Of a stretch of 64,000 nucleotides of DNA, positions 21,030 through 32,795 are shown one piece after another. The position numbers were made by a program, and so were the translations under genes. A model generated the notes under the pieces. It worked only from the letters and a program-made list of their open reading frames with translations, did not search any database and was not told the origin of the DNA. Every line of letters begins with the position of its first letter. Position 1 is the stretch's first letter. This DNA is from Rhynchopus euleeides (Eukaryota > Euglenozoa > Diplonemea > Diplonemida > Diplonemidae): assembly GCA_963210315.1 (NCBI GenBank), contig OY723255.1, positions 2,232,001-2,296,000 of the forward strand. The letters are read 5' to 3'.

Positions 21030-21780
21030 CCGTCCATCTATCTCACTTCCCTGGGTACAGTGCAGCGTAGGAGGTCAGCGCCGCATCCATGAAGCGCTTC
21101 TTCGAAGCCTGACTGACATCGGACAGGAGGTCGGGCTTCCCCACCTGGGAGGTACACTTGCCGCGTTCGCGACATGCGTGACACGCGACACGCTACCTGA
21201 AACGTGAGTGTGCCTTGCTAACACGGGCATTTCAACGGTCTGCCGACGACCGTTCCCCAAACCAGTAAACCAGCAGTTTTGGAAAATCGGAGAGATCACC
21301 CTACTGCGCTGAATATGGTGCGCACCACTGCAAAAATCCCCGGGAGCTTTTGGGCTTTCAGACCTGAAGGGGCCAGCAGGGCCAGCGTCGGGGAGTGGCA
21401 GCTTTGTAACTGTCCTCCAGCTGCTGGCATGTCCAGCCCTGCGAGAGTGCCAAGGTGTATTGAGTCCCTGCGGAGCACAACCCCCGATGAGAACGAGTGC
21501 CAGATGATCCTCATTCATTTTCAGCTGTAACGCGCATGAGGGGCACTCTCTGCCGCAAGCATCTCTGGGCATCACTCGAGAGCTGTCAATGATGACGCGG
21601 AGAGAAATCAGAGAAAAAGTCCCGCCTGACGGGCACGCGCCTGGAAACTGTGGGGGGGCGAGCAAAAAATCCCTTGTAAAAATTCTTAGAAAAAACCTGG
21701 TTCCCCGACCCAAAAAACCTGGAAAAAGGGCTCGTTCCCCGCCCAGGCCTGGTCCCCCTATAGAAATCCAGTCAGGACTG
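21030..21780. other. Intergenic; no gene recognised
   Basis: A minus-strand frame of 272 codons spans 21075-21893 but runs through known repeats at both ends and shows no domain. It is probably chance. The sequence AAAATTCTTAGAAAAAA at 21678 resembles the TTCTAAG blocks of the 9605 repeat. Confidence 0.45.
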
Positions 21781-21783
21781 CGT

Positions 21784-22318
21784 GAACCGGTTCTAGAACC
21801 GGTTCGCGAACCGGTTTCTGCCAGTTTCTGCATGCGGTACCTGCGGTTCCGGTCCGGATTTTCGTCCGGACCGGTACCGCATTTGAGGGGCAAGAATCTG
21901 ATTTCCGAGGCCCGGGAATGGTCGCAGTGGCTTCAAATGGCCAAAAACGTTCAATTTACCCCCCCGAAAAAAAAATTCGAAAGGGTCCCCCTATAGAAAT
22001 CCGGTCAGGACTGGGGGAACCGGTTTCAGAACCGGTTCTGGAACCGGTTCGTGAACCGGTTCCGGAACCGGTTCCAGAACCGGTTCTGAAACCGGTTCAC
22101 GAACCGGTTCCGGAACCGGTTCGTGAACCGGTTCTCGAACCGGTTCTGAAACCGGTTCCTGCAAACCGGTTCACGAACCGGTTTTTGCCAGTTTCAGAAC
22201 CGGTCCCAGCCGGTTCTGAACCTGTCCTCAACCGGTTCGGATTTGTCAGTAACCGGTTTGCCGTTGTGATTTCAACCGGTTCCCAAGGAACCGGTTACTG
22301 TTTTCAAACCGGTTCAGG
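21784..22318. repeat. ACCGGT palindrome array 2
   Basis: About thirty GAACCGGTTC units occur, densest at 22018-22180, interrupted at 21825-21965 by a dispersed repeat. Frames through it read as EPVPEPVLEPV-type repeats and are not genes. Confidence 0.9.
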
Positions 22319-22461
22319 AGATTTCTGCCAGCGCGTCGTGTATATACGATCCGCACGGAGTCCGGAAAATGCAATGGAACCCGAAAATCGCGACTCCACC
22401 AGGTCGGAAAATTTCCCGCCTGGGAAAGTGTCACTGCGCTTTGGTTTCTTTTTTTAATTTA

Positions 22462-22659
22462 TACCATCCAAAACACAGCGCAGCATTGTGTATAGGAGGA
22501 AATACGATACTAGAAAGGACTGGCGTCATCACCTCTGTCATGTTTCCCTTTCTTCGTGCTCCACCACACCTTCTGTACTTCAGACAACACAAACACACAA
22601 TAGCCGGTCGTGAGATTTGTGCAGAGGAGTGGTGGAAGCGGTCAACAAAACATTTTTCT
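22462..22659 (+). mobile_element. Family D short element, 3'-truncated
   Basis: It starts TACCATCCAAAACACAGCGC and has GGAAATACGATACTAGAAAG. It reaches the core variant GTGGTGGAAGCGGTCAAC at 22630-22647 and stops after CATTTTTC. Full copies are at 27297-27565 and 32796-33063. A fragment of a family A end precedes it (22428-22450). Confidence 0.8.
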
Positions 22660-22679
22660 GACCAAAATAGACCTGGCCA

Positions 22680-25140
22680 CCTGTTCCTTGATTGCTGCCA
22701 CAGCTGAGCCGTGAGCTCCAGGTGCAACCTCACAAAGGCACTTCCACACAAGCGCCCCCGCAGCTGTCTTGCGCTCCAAGAGCACAACCAGCTGTTTTTT
22801 CGTGACTCCACAGGTGACCTTTGCATCGCCAGCCGCGCTTTTTCTTCGTGACTTCACAGTCGAGCCCTGAGCTCCAGGAAAACCGCACACACCACTAGCC
22901 GTTCCTTGTGCCTCTTTAGTATGCCCTGAGCCTAGGAGCCCATCACAGGAAAAGAAGACCTCTGCACCGCGAGCCGTTTCTTCCTGCGACTCCACAGCGG
23001 GCCCTGAGCTCCAGGAGCTGATGTGCATTAGATTAAGACGTGCACCATTTGCTGCTCGTTACGCGACTCCACAGTGAGCCCTGAGCTCCCGGATCTGACC
23101 GCAGGAGAGGACCATGAGCTGTTCGCTTCGCGACTCCACAGTGGGCCTTGAGCTCCCGGAGCATGAGAGTATCACGAGCTGTTCGCCTGCGACTCCACAG
23201 TGAGCCCTGAGCTCCCGGAGCTGACCGCATGAGACGACCATGAGCTGTTCGCTTTGCGACTCCACAGTGAGCCCTGAGCTCCCGGAGCATGAGAATGTCA
23301 CGAGCTGTTCGCCTGTTCGCCACAGTGAGCCCTGACCTCCCGGATCTGACCGCATGAGAGGACCATGGGCTGTTCGCTTCGCGACTCCTCAGTGGACCCC
23401 TGAGCCCCCGGAGCATGAGTATGTCACGAGCTGTTTCACCTGCGACTTCACGTGAGCCCTGAGCCCCCGGAGCTGACCGCACGAGAGGACCATGGGCTGT
23501 TCGCTTCGCGACTCCACAGTGGGCCCTCGAACTCCCGGAGCATGAGAAGATCATCAGCTGTTCGTTCGCGACTCGACCCCCCAGGGCCCCCTCCGATTCG
23601 GACCCGCAGAGAGGTGACAACCTGTCTCGCAGGGTTCTGGGTCCAGCACGGCTCCTCCAGAGAGATGCTCGCAGAGAAGGATGCGATGCGGCTGACGACC
23701 GTCACTGTGCGCCGCATCGCGAGTTCCTCGCGGAGCAAGACCTGGACAGTGCGGAGGAGATCCTCGGGGGCTGGGCTTCGCCTCCCAGGGGTGACGAGCG
23801 CCCTCTGTGATAGCGTGGATAACCGGCGGTCGTATCAGCCGCATATGCCGGATTCAGCGTTTGAGGTGCTGCAGAGCGCGAGGGGGTTCAACCGGGTGCA
23901 GCGGGCGCGGGTTGTCCCCGGGACAGGCGATTCACAGACTGAGCCGAGTGGTTTCACAGACATCCGTGCATCGGCATCGATACAGGAGAGGCGGCACCTG
24001 ATGCCACGAAACGCGCCAGCCGTGTCCAAAATGGGAACAACCCACGAGTCCCTCGGGAGGGGGCGGGTATGAGGTGAACACTACCGGCGACTCCTTCGGT
24101 GACCTGCCGTTGCACCGCAGCAGGGGTTAACTTTGCACTGCGGATGCACGAGTCACTCTTCACCGTCCCCTGACACCCGTGCGGGTTGGGGTGAACAGCG
24201 GACCGGTCGCCTCGGAGGAAGTCGCTCTCACAAGCGTGTCGACTTCTTCGGGCGCACCGTGGACGTCGCGGTGCGGCCGGAGGGTGTGGGCCACTCGGGT
24301 GCGGTGGCCCTTCGCGTCGACCTGTGGACCTGCCTCCCTGCAGTGTCGGCCCCCCGAGGAGATGGCGCTGAAGGGGGTGAAGCAGGTGGTGCTGACGACC
24401 TGCATCTGGCCCGAAAATCCTGAAGTCCCACAGTGAGCCCTGAGCTCCCGGAACACGAGAAGACCATCAGCTGTATTGCCGGCAATTCCACAGCGGCCGA
24501 AGCTGGCCGCACGAGAAGATCATGAGCTGGTCGTTCCCCGACTCCACAGTGAGCCCTGTGCTCCCGGAGCTGATCGTGATTAGATGAAGACCTCTACACC
24601 ACTCGCTGCTGCGCCTGCGACGCCACAGCGGGCCCTGAGCTCACCAGGAGCACCCGCGCGCAAACATTCACCACTCGTGATCCATGAACACCAGAAGCTG
24701 TTCGTCGGAGAAGAAGTCCTGTCCGGCACTAGCTGTCCGCCCTGCGACCCCACAGTCGAGCGGGAGAGACTTGGGTTTCCTGAGCTCCAGGAGGTGAAGA
24801 CCTCCACGAGCCGCTCTTCTTCGACGCCACAGCCGAGCCCGAGTTCCAGGAACATCCGCGCATCTGACTGTTCCTTGCGACTCAACAGCTGAGCTGTGAG
24901 TAACCATCCCACACAACTAGTCATTAGTTCATCTGGAGCTCATCGCATGAGAGGAACCCCCGTTCTACCGGCCATCTTCTGCGATTCCGCAGCTGACCTG
25001 TGCCCCGAGGGCAAACCCCATGAGCAGAAGACCTCATACACAACTGGGCGTTCTCTCCGTACCACTCTACAGCTGAGCCGTGAGCTCCGGGAGGAACCTT
25101 CCGCAGAAGTAGCCGCTTCCTGCGCAGCCGAACCGAGGGC
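22680..25140. repeat. Degenerate ~60-bp tandem repeat array
   Basis: The unit contains GCGACTCCACAGTGAGCCCT, GAGCTCCCGGAGC and CACGAGCTGTTCGC. Units are best kept at 23035-23570 (about nine). Outward they decay but still show GAGCCCTGAGCTCC at irregular spacing. 23580-24420 interrupts the array with non-repetitive, GC-rich sequence lacking a recognisable gene. Minus-strand frames (for example 23033-23620) merely translate the repeat. Confidence 0.7.
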
Positions 25141-27195
25141 TCCAAGAGCCAAGCCCACCGAAGTTCACCTCTGCATCGGAGCGCCGCGGATGATCTCCAA
25201 GGTGCCGGTCTCGAGACCAGGCGTTTTTTGCATTCGACCTGCTGCCACTCAACGCGCATCCACAGAGATCTAAATGGGGAGGCAATGCGTCAAAAATGCC
25301 TTTTCCGCTGCGTTGCACACCCAAGGAACCCTAACGGGTCAGGATCTCCACACAACTGCATCACGCCGCAAACCTCGTCGGGTTTTCTCCACCGCCGATA
25401 CAATGTGGACATCGCCGGTTCCGCACACCGGGTTTCTTCAGCCACGGGAATTTCACCAGGGGCCTCAAGGAGGCCGTGTCGAGGCAAGCTCTCCTGACAA
25501 ACAACGGGCGAGGTCGACAAGACAGTTTGTTGGGACACGTTCCCTCTTCCTTCTGGCACTGGCGGTCCAGCCCCCCAGGGTGAGGGTTGCGAGGGTCTTC
25601 TTGTGGTTCTGCGCCTCAACGCGAAAGCCACCATTTGGCTGGAGTCCGACAGAAGCCGCTGCACCGAGCAATACGAACGTGTGTCAACTGTGGCAGGTCA
25701 CGGTCCGGTTGATCTCCGCCGCGCCCGCCTGGGCGATATCTAACCACAGAACAGATGTCACCCCTTCTTACGTGGGAAACGTTCACGCAGGTACTGAGGA
25801 TGAACAAATGGAGAGTTCAATGGAGTGTTTTCACCCCACTCCCTCCTGGCGAGGCGCAATGTACTACCGAACTACTCTCGCGGCACGCAGCAAGGAAGCG
25901 TTCAGGCGCTCATCACCTTGATGACGAGAATCCGAAGGCGAGGGGTCAGCAACACGAACGTGAACATACAGCAAAGCTGCAAAACTCCCCTATCATGTAC
26001 CGAAGCCGGTTTTTTCGGCACCGCAACAGATTGACTGTTTTCCAACCGAAGTACGACAGTCGAGGGCGTTTTCTGAACAACACGCGTCGTATTGGACACT
26101 GACACAACCCACAGCGGCCCCGCGCCATGGGCGACAAGGGACTGGACATTTTGTTTCCGTTATGGGTGCTGAGTCGAAAATTTCCGGGACAATCCGCAGC
26201 GCACCCACCGCGGAGGCCGAAACCCGCAGAGGTGAAAGAAGACACGACCTGTTACGTCCAGCCCGATGCGCAGCTCAAAAATCGGAGAGTGACCGACCCC
26301 ATCGCGAACACAGATACGTAAGCTCCCCATCTTCCCCGAAAAGAGGGCCTCCCCAACCGCCGGAGTTTTTTCTCGAGGCGCCGGGCGTCATCTCACCGAC
26401 ACCCCTCCCCGTACCGACGGGAGGAGGTTAAGGTGTTGACCGTGTTGGTGAAAGCCGACCCTGAAGAACTGCGAGCCTCCACGGGTTAACAAGAGGAACG
26501 AACGGCGGCGGATGGGGGTTTTATCGAACGACGCCCGAAGGCAAAAATATATCATGGTAGTCCTGAGATGCGACTCCCAAGGTGCATGTACCCATACGTC
26601 ACATCCTCGACAACGACTGGGTCGTCGCGCCTGACTTCGGTACAGGTGTATGGGACGGCCCTATCGCGCCGAAAGGGCAGCACATCGGATTATCAACTTC
26701 ATCATGTCCCGGCAAGCACTGGCCACCTTGACCAGCTTCATGGGGCGCCACCAGTCACCGGGTCGACGCAACGGTTTCCAGCGCTAGGCTTCGAGCTCGA
26801 CCTCACCACCGTTTTTCCGGTCCGCACCAAGTGGGCACGCTCATCAGGCGACAGACGACGCAGACCACAGCGTCAGCAGGGTTCTCGACATACGAAGGTT
26901 CAACGACCGAGTCCAAGCCCTTATCTACAGCGCGGATCTGACCGACACCCGCGGGCACAGAGCCCCAGAAGCACATGGCGTTTGCGCTACTTCGAGGCCG
27001 GCGTCTAGCAGGACACCGTCTTCGACCGCAGCAATACCCTCGACAGGTACGAAAGCCTGAGATGTGAAGGATCCGGCGCCCCCATCGCGGGGGCGCCCAT
27101 GGCCGCACAGCGAGCCGACTCCTCACGCGAAGGACAGTGACTACAACAGCCGTACCCTCTCTTCCTAAAATTAAGCGCTTCGCGTCCCTGAGGGT
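25141..27195. other. Unassigned region, no gene recognised
   Basis: The base composition is more even than in the neighbours. Frames of 215 codons (25274-25921) and 146 codons (26568-27008) exist on the plus strand but show no domain, signal or low-complexity bias that would favour coding. It might be an eroded mobile element. Confidence 0.4.
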
Positions 27196-27200
27196 CCTGG

Positions 27201-27296
27201 GTGGAAGCGGTCAACAAAACATTTTTCTTCGTTCCATTTTTGTGTTTCCATAGCGCCAAGTAAGATATCGACAGAAGGACGTCTAGTACGCGTATT
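27201..27296 (+). mobile_element. Family D short element, right-end fragment
   Basis: It starts at the core variant GGTGGAAGCGGTCAACAAAA and runs to GTCTAGTACGCG. It is followed directly by a complete family D copy, giving a head-to-tail arrangement. Confidence 0.75.
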
Positions 27297-27565
27297 TATA
27301 CCATCCAAAACACAGCGCAGCATTGTGTATAGGAGGAAATACGATACTAGAAAGGACTGGCGTCATCACCTCTGTCATGTTTCCCTTTCTTCGTGCTCCA
27401 CCACACCTTCTGTACTTCAGACAACACAAACACACAATAGCCGGTCGTGAGATTTGTGCAGAGGAGTGGTGGAAGCGGTCAACAAAACATTTTTCTTCGT
27501 TCCATTTTTGTGTTTCCATAGCGCCAAGTAAGATATCGACAGAAGGACGTCTAGTACGCGTATTT
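27297..27565 (+). mobile_element. Family D short element, full copy
   Basis: The inverted ends GGAAATACGATACTAGA and CTAGTACGCGTATTT enclose the core variant (27469-27486). An exact core on the minus strand follows immediately at 27567-27579. Confidence 0.8.
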
Positions 27566-27835
27566 TGCGTTGACGCTTCCGGATGCCATCGCCCGGACCT
27601 GCCAAGGACGGCACCACCCTGGCCATTGCCGTTCAACCCTCACTCGTCAGGCTCCCCGACCTGTCCCGCTGATGAAATCGCCCTCGTTCGAAACCTTGAT
27701 CTACCACTAGAAGCGCACCCATAGGTGTCGCGCTTGTAGGCTCGCTCAGTGACACCCCGGTAGGAAGTCTGTCACTCCTGATGGCTGCTTTTTATCTCGC
27801 TCTCGCTAGTGACACTCCCCGCCTCGATAAGTCGT

Positions 27836-27945
27836 ACGCTTTCACACTCACACGCCTGCTGATGGTGGTGTCGTGAGTGAGGAGCACAAGGGCACGAACA
27901 AGCACGCGACACTTTCCGCCCACATCGAAGTGTGCTGCACACACC
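27836..27945 (-). mobile_element. Family A short element fragment
   Basis: Read on the minus strand it matches 41640-41725: GGAAAGTGTCGCGTGCTTG, then GACACCACCATCAGCAGG, then GTGTGAAAGCGTACGAC, a decayed core. Confidence 0.7.
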
Positions 27946-29034
27946 CCCCGCTTTTTCAGTACACAAGAACGACACAAGAAGTACTCAAATCTCACTTTTT
28001 TAGGAGGAAATGGAACAGGGAGAAAGCAGGTACGATTTGAGTTTACGGCACGCGCAGTGCCGTAATTGCCGAGCACATCTCACCTCATCACAGGTCGAGG
28101 TGTGTGCGTTTCACCACAATCTCTCCCCTCCCCATTCCCCCGTGTTCAGTGACACGTGTCGATAGTGTTCCATTTTGCTAGCAACGCAGGAACCTTTGCT
28201 ATGCAGATCATGCAGGACACACCACACCCGCAGCAGGCGTGTGGGGTGTTCTCGCGATCGACGAACACCCGCTGGTTCTTCTCTCCCCTTTCTGACTTGC
28301 AGACACATAGTTTCTTCCGTGTGGTGAGGGTAGCAACGTGGGAACGTATTTTAAATCTGATCACAGGGGTATTTCTAATCCCCTGTCCCACAAATACCCC
28401 TGGGCTCAGAGTGGTTACACATCCCTACGAGACTACACGTGTACTTCCGTGCACATATCGCTCTGGGGGAGGGACGTCACCTTTGCAGTTTTTCATCGTG
28501 TGCAGATCGCGGTACGTCCCCAGTGGGGTCTTGCGCACGCCAGCGGGGATGTGCATGAGCGGTGCAGAAGAGGGCAGATGATTGACGCAGAAGGATCCAC
28601 ACACACACCCGCCCCTCGCCCCAATTGAGCGACACCCGCACACCGCGCAACGCTAACCTGCCAGAGTCGTGATTGTGCCGCGGTAGAGTCAGTCCCAACC
28701 TGGCCAGTCCTGGGGCTTGCGGTGCGCGACTCTGGTTTCAAACGCACCCACACACGCACACCACGGCTTGCAAGTCACCATGGAATTTTGCAAGACGCAT
28801 CGCATGGGCCGGTGCGGGGACTGCCACAGCAGTGCGAAATCACTCACACACTGTTGCGGCACGCACCACGCTGGCTATGCCTCACGCCCTCCTCGGAGTG
28901 GCACTGAGTTGGCCCCACACTCTAACCCGAGTGGGGCATCCGCTGTGACGTAGGGGTGGGCGGGGAGTGGGCACAGATCCGCGCAGGGTTACCCACTTAA
29001 AACCACTATCACTACACGCACACCAAGGCACACA
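27946..29034. other. Upstream region of cyclase-like copy B
   Basis: 28085-28200 resembles 37480-37560 and 49830-49930 (TGTGCGTTTCACCACA, then GTGTCGATAG). 28565-28640 is a copy of the intergenic box described at 47795. 28715-28760 and 15713-15755 share a leader (TGCGCGACTCTGGTTTCAAA) upstream of the two cyclase-like genes. No other gene was recognised. Confidence 0.55.
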
Positions 29035-30807
29035 ATGGGAACATGCAGGGCATGGTACGAAGGGGTCATCTCGAAGAAGGGCACCGTCTCTGGGTTCCAG
29101 CGCACCCACCGCTTGGTGCTCTTCTGGTGCTCGTCCCTCTTACTTGTCGTCTGCTGCGCTGCATCTGTCATATTCTCTTCTATCACGAGCGCCGGGCTCA
29201 TCATGTTCGTCGGGATGACGACTGCCTGCCTGTCTGTGCTGGTGCCGCTGATCTGCATGAAGGATGTGCCCAAGCCCACCCTCTTCATCTACCTCTTGTG
29301 GCTCTGCATGTCAATTGCGGTCATCGATTTGAACGCGCGCATCCGACGCCACGACAGCCTGTGGGCAGGGTTTGTGCTGGTCACCGACCTGGTGCTGATC
29401 CTCCGTCTGGGGAACCGAGTGGCGCTGTGCATCGTGGGAGGCGGTGTGCTGTGGTTCTCCCTCACCATGACGGAGGCCTCCTTCCGTTTCGGCCTCTTCG
29501 ACATGCCTGGTCTAATGGACCAGGATGCACGGATGGAACGCCACCGTGAGCTCTGTGACTGCACGACGCCTCCCTGTCCAGAGGAGATATCCCGATCGCT
29601 GTGGCACATCGTTCTCTCTGTGTGGATCCTCCTCACAGACTTTGCAGTGACGCGTGGGTTCGCACGGCAGGTGGAGGAGGAACAGGCGTCCATGAAGCGC
29701 ACCATCGACACTGTCGGGATGATTGCGGAGCTGCTGGCAGGCTACGACGTGGACATGGTTGAATGCATCCTGCGCGATGCAAAGGACGACATGCCACCCG
29801 CAATGCATGCAGTGCTGCTGCGCCTCGGAGACAACCTGCGGATGTACCGCCCCTACCTGCCGCGGTCCTGCCTCCCGCACAGCAATGACGACAACAGTGA
29901 CAACGTTTCAGCGTCCACCCCTTCGTCACGCATGACCGCAGAGGCAGTGCCCACACCGAGGGCATGCATTCCACAGCGTGTGCTGGGCAGTCTGAAGAAG
30001 GGGCGTGCGTCCATGCTTGTGGTCAACATCTGCCGCACCCTGCACTGTTTGATCAACGAACCCCACCTCTTCGGGACCACCTTCTCTGAAGCGCTGGAAG
30101 CAGCCCTCTGCATCGTGCACAGGAACCGCGGGCTTGTGGACCAGTTCGTCGGGGACCGGATCCTGGCAGGGTTCAACACGTGGCACCACTGTGCCACCCA
30201 CTCCGTCGCAGCCGCCACCTCTGCACGCGACCTGGCCTCCGCGTTGGGTGCTTTCGACGGCAGCGCCGAGGTGGCACCCGGGGTGAGCATCGGTGCGGCC
30301 TCGGCAGCGGTGCTGCACGGCGACATGGGGTGCACAGAGATGCGGCACTTCACGCTGCTGGGGGTGCTGCCGCTCGTCGCAACTGCGATGGAGCGTGCGG
30401 CACGTGCCTTCCAGGTCCCGGTGGTGTGCAACTCCCAGATGCAGCGCGACGCAGAGCAGATGGTTGCGCTGCGGCTGCTGCCGCGCCACGTGCGCATTGT
30501 GAAGGTCTCCGCTGTGTGCGGCGACGTGCTGACAGACGTTCCCTGCACTGCGAAGGAGACCAGCATCTACAAGGTGTACGAAGCCACTGAGGCCCCCCAC
30601 GAACTGTGCGATAACCTGCCCGAGGAGTGGCTGTACGAGCTGGACCGGTGGCTTGGGGAGGTGCAGCGTTACAACGATTCTGTTGATGCGTATCTGCGAG
30701 GCGATGCCGTGGAGACGGCCCTGCGCCATGCAGGCAAGGATGCAGCCGCTGTGGATGCGCGCATCCACAGGCTGGGCAGCAACACACCACTGGTGGTGCA
30801 CCTGTAG
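29035..30807 (+). CDS. Six-helix membrane protein with degenerate class III nucleotide-cyclase domain, copy B
   Basis: 590 residues, paralogous to copy A. Hydrophobic helices lie near residues 26-48, 51-74, 80-97, 106-122, 126-144 and 186-205. The linker RQVEEEQASMKRTID leads to the cyclase homology domain at about 323-500. N331 stands where the first metal-binding Asp is expected, D374 (FVGDRILAGF) is kept, and the Asn/Arg pair of the catalytic helix is replaced. The C-terminal ~90 residues after the domain are helical and polar. Relative to copy A it lacks a VTSP segment before the domain and has a different loop near 505-525 (CTAKETSIYKVYEATEAPHE). Between about 30000 and 30500 the DNA is practically identical to copy A, pointing to recent duplication or gene conversion. 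Confidence 0.75.
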   Translation: MGTCRAWYEGVISKKGTVSGFQRTHRLVLFWCSSLLLVVCCAASVIFSSITSAGLIMFVGMTTACLSVLVPLICMKDVPKPTLFIYLLWLCMSIAVIDLNARIRRHDSLWAGFVLVTDLVLILRLGNRVALCIVGGGVLWFSLTMTEASFRFGLFDMPGLMDQDARMERHRELCDCTTPPCPEEISRSLWHIVLSVWILLTDFAVTRGFARQVEEEQASMKRTIDTVGMIAELLAGYDVDMVECILRDAKDDMPPAMHAVLLRLGDNLRMYRPYLPRSCLPHSNDDNSDNVSASTPSSRMTAEAVPTPRACIPQRVLGSLKKGRASMLVVNICRTLHCLINEPHLFGTTFSEALEAALCIVHRNRGLVDQFVGDRILAGFNTWHHCATHSVAAATSARDLASALGAFDGSAEVAPGVSIGAASAAVLHGDMGCTEMRHFTLLGVLPLVATAMERAARAFQVPVVCNSQMQRDAEQMVALRLLPRHVRIVKVSAVCGDVLTDVPCTAKETSIYKVYEATEAPHELCDNLPEEWLYELDRWLGEVQRYNDSVDAYLRGDAVETALRHAGKDAAAVDARIHRLGSNTPLVVHL

Positions 30808-32200
30808 TGCTGCGGTGTGTTCACACGGGATTCCCAATCCAACATTCCCAGTAAGTAAATGCTGCCCGTTTGTTGATTTTTAAATCGCAAAAACTGCCAA
30901 CAACCGGCCCCCCCTGTGACTGGTACAAGACGAAAATTGCGGCATTTTTAGCCTAAAACATCATTGTTTCGGCCCCAGGGGGAATTATTAGATATTCAGC
31001 TGAATTCTGGGGTTTTGTTGGAGTAGCGAAGACGTGGGAAGAAGTGCCCCAGAAAAAAATCCACGGTACCTACAACAGCAAATTAATAGTCTTGCCAGGC
31101 CCGATACATTGTATCAGCGGTCTCTCGTGACTTCTGTACAATGCAGGCCCGGTCATCCCGCATTGCCAATGCTCCTCGAGAAGAAGTCTCAGGGAGAGCC
31201 TTGATTCTCCTCTCACTGCCTGATGACCTGTGGAAGGGCTCACGCGCTTTGCCGGTTCTGCCCTGCCTTGTTGATGTTCATTACCCGCCATCCACAGCCG
31301 TGTGGGTGTGGAAAAGTGCCAGCAAAATACACACACACACACACACGCACCCGCCACAATCAAACGGCACCAAAACCAAAAGTGCAATATTTTTCAAAGC
31401 GCATGGGGGACACTTTTCAGCCGTCCCTTCCCCTTCCCCTCTCCCTGTGGCAGCTGCTGTCAAGCGAAGAGGGTTATGATTTTCCTGGCCCTACGAGCCT
31501 CGTTTCTTGCGTCCTGAAGGTTCTGGCTGTTTCTTGCGTTTCTACGGATCTTGCGACACCCACTCCACACCACTTCATTTGGACCTGGAGCGGTGCACAC
31601 AAATGGTTGTGGGGCTCTGTGTCAAACTGTATTCGTCCGTCTCCATTTTGTGAGGCGCCTCGCGTTTGTACACTTCCGGGCGAAGGGCCCCGGGGTCTGC
31701 GTTGGAACACGACCGTATTTCCACGCCTGGGATTCGACCCTCCTGCCCGCGAGATGGGAAGCCACCTTTCCCATCACTCCGGTGTGCTCGCAGCGGAAGA
31801 GTCACGGGATTCTTTCAGAGAGGGACAGCGGGTACGGTTCCCGCGCTAACGAGGCGCGGTGCCGGCACGCTCACCCAAGAAAAAAATCAGGGGGGTGTTT
31901 CTTGTTGACACGGTGGACATTTTCACTTGTTCGGAAACATATCGTCCCACTTGTTTGTGGGGTTACTCGAGGCCTCCGGCGAGTCAGCCGACTCGTCGCC
32001 CGCACCGCTCGATGACAGTTCTTCCACCACCCCCCCTACCCCGCCCTTCGACTCTTCCACACCGGGGCACCCCCCGCCCGGGAGCGGCGGGCTGTAAACC
32101 TTCTGGTTGGCACAGCCCTGCTGGCAAATTCGACGAGCAACACAAAACAGAACAGCGCAGCTCTGCTGTGTGGCTGCGCTCCTCTGCAATAGGAATTCAA
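30808..32200. other. Intergenic; no gene recognised
   Basis: It contains a CA microsatellite (31329-31346) and a possible T-arm-like string on the minus strand near 31725-31741. Frames of up to 208 codons on the plus strand show no domain. Confidence 0.5.
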
Positions 32201-32207
32201 ACAAAGG

Positions 32208-32306
32208 GGGGGCCCTCGCTACCAGGTGTGACTGGGTGAGAACAAGTGAGCCACGGCCCACTTCCCCTCGCTGACTGACGAGCTGTGACTGGTAGCGAGG
32301 GCCCCC
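32208..32306. mobile_element. Family G short element (GGGGCCCTCGCT ends)
   Basis: About 99 bp with inverted ends GGGGGCCCTCGCTACCAG and CTGGTAGCGAGGGCCCCC, flanked by AAAGG-like bases on both sides. Relatives are at 42602, 43951, 47162 and 51370. Confidence 0.75.
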
Positions 32307-32431
32307 AAAGGGCAGGGTCTCTCTCTCCCCATCTATGGGCCCAGCAAAGGGAGCCTGGTTTCTGCAAACCTTCTGGTTTTGCACCCCGAGCCTCCACCGC
32401 AAAGGCTGCGGGTGTTGCTATTTTTTTGATA

Positions 32432-32795
32432 CCTGGGACCCCCCGTGTTTAAGTCCCCCCCCTGGAGGCGATTTTCGGCCGGGGGGGACTTAAACACGGG
32501 GGGGGCGGACCTAAACACAGGGGGGGCTTAAACACGGGGGTGGCACAGTGGAGACCAAGAAGACCTCTTCCTCTGCTGTCGTAGGGGGGTAATTCCGGTC
32601 CGGATGGACTTTTGGCACCCCACTTTTCGACTCAGACAGCACCTGGAGGGCCTAGGGGCCACCTGATGACCCTCCAGACCAGCCCACCCCCGTGTTTAGG
32701 TCCCCCTGTGTTTAAGTCCCCCCCCTGCCAGACCCCCAGGGGGGGACTTAAACACGGGGGTAAGGGGGGGGGACTTATACACGGGGGGTCCCAGG
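32432..32795 (-). mobile_element. TA-inserting inverted-repeat element, copy 2, nested in a family D start
   Basis: It is 364 bp with the same ends as 14885-15247 but in opposite orientation, flanked by TA (32430-32431, 32796-32797). The right TA is the one that begins family D copies elsewhere (TACCATCC), so it inserted next to that element. Confidence 0.85.

Noticed and set aside
21918..22457. Plus-strand EPV-repeat protein
   Set aside because: It translates the ACCGGT palindrome array. The array also occurs at 18152 in another context with no shared gene.
23033..23620. Minus-strand repeat protein of 195 codons
   Set aside because: It is a direct translation of the ~60-bp tandem DNA repeat. 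The frame is open only because the unit length is about a multiple of three.
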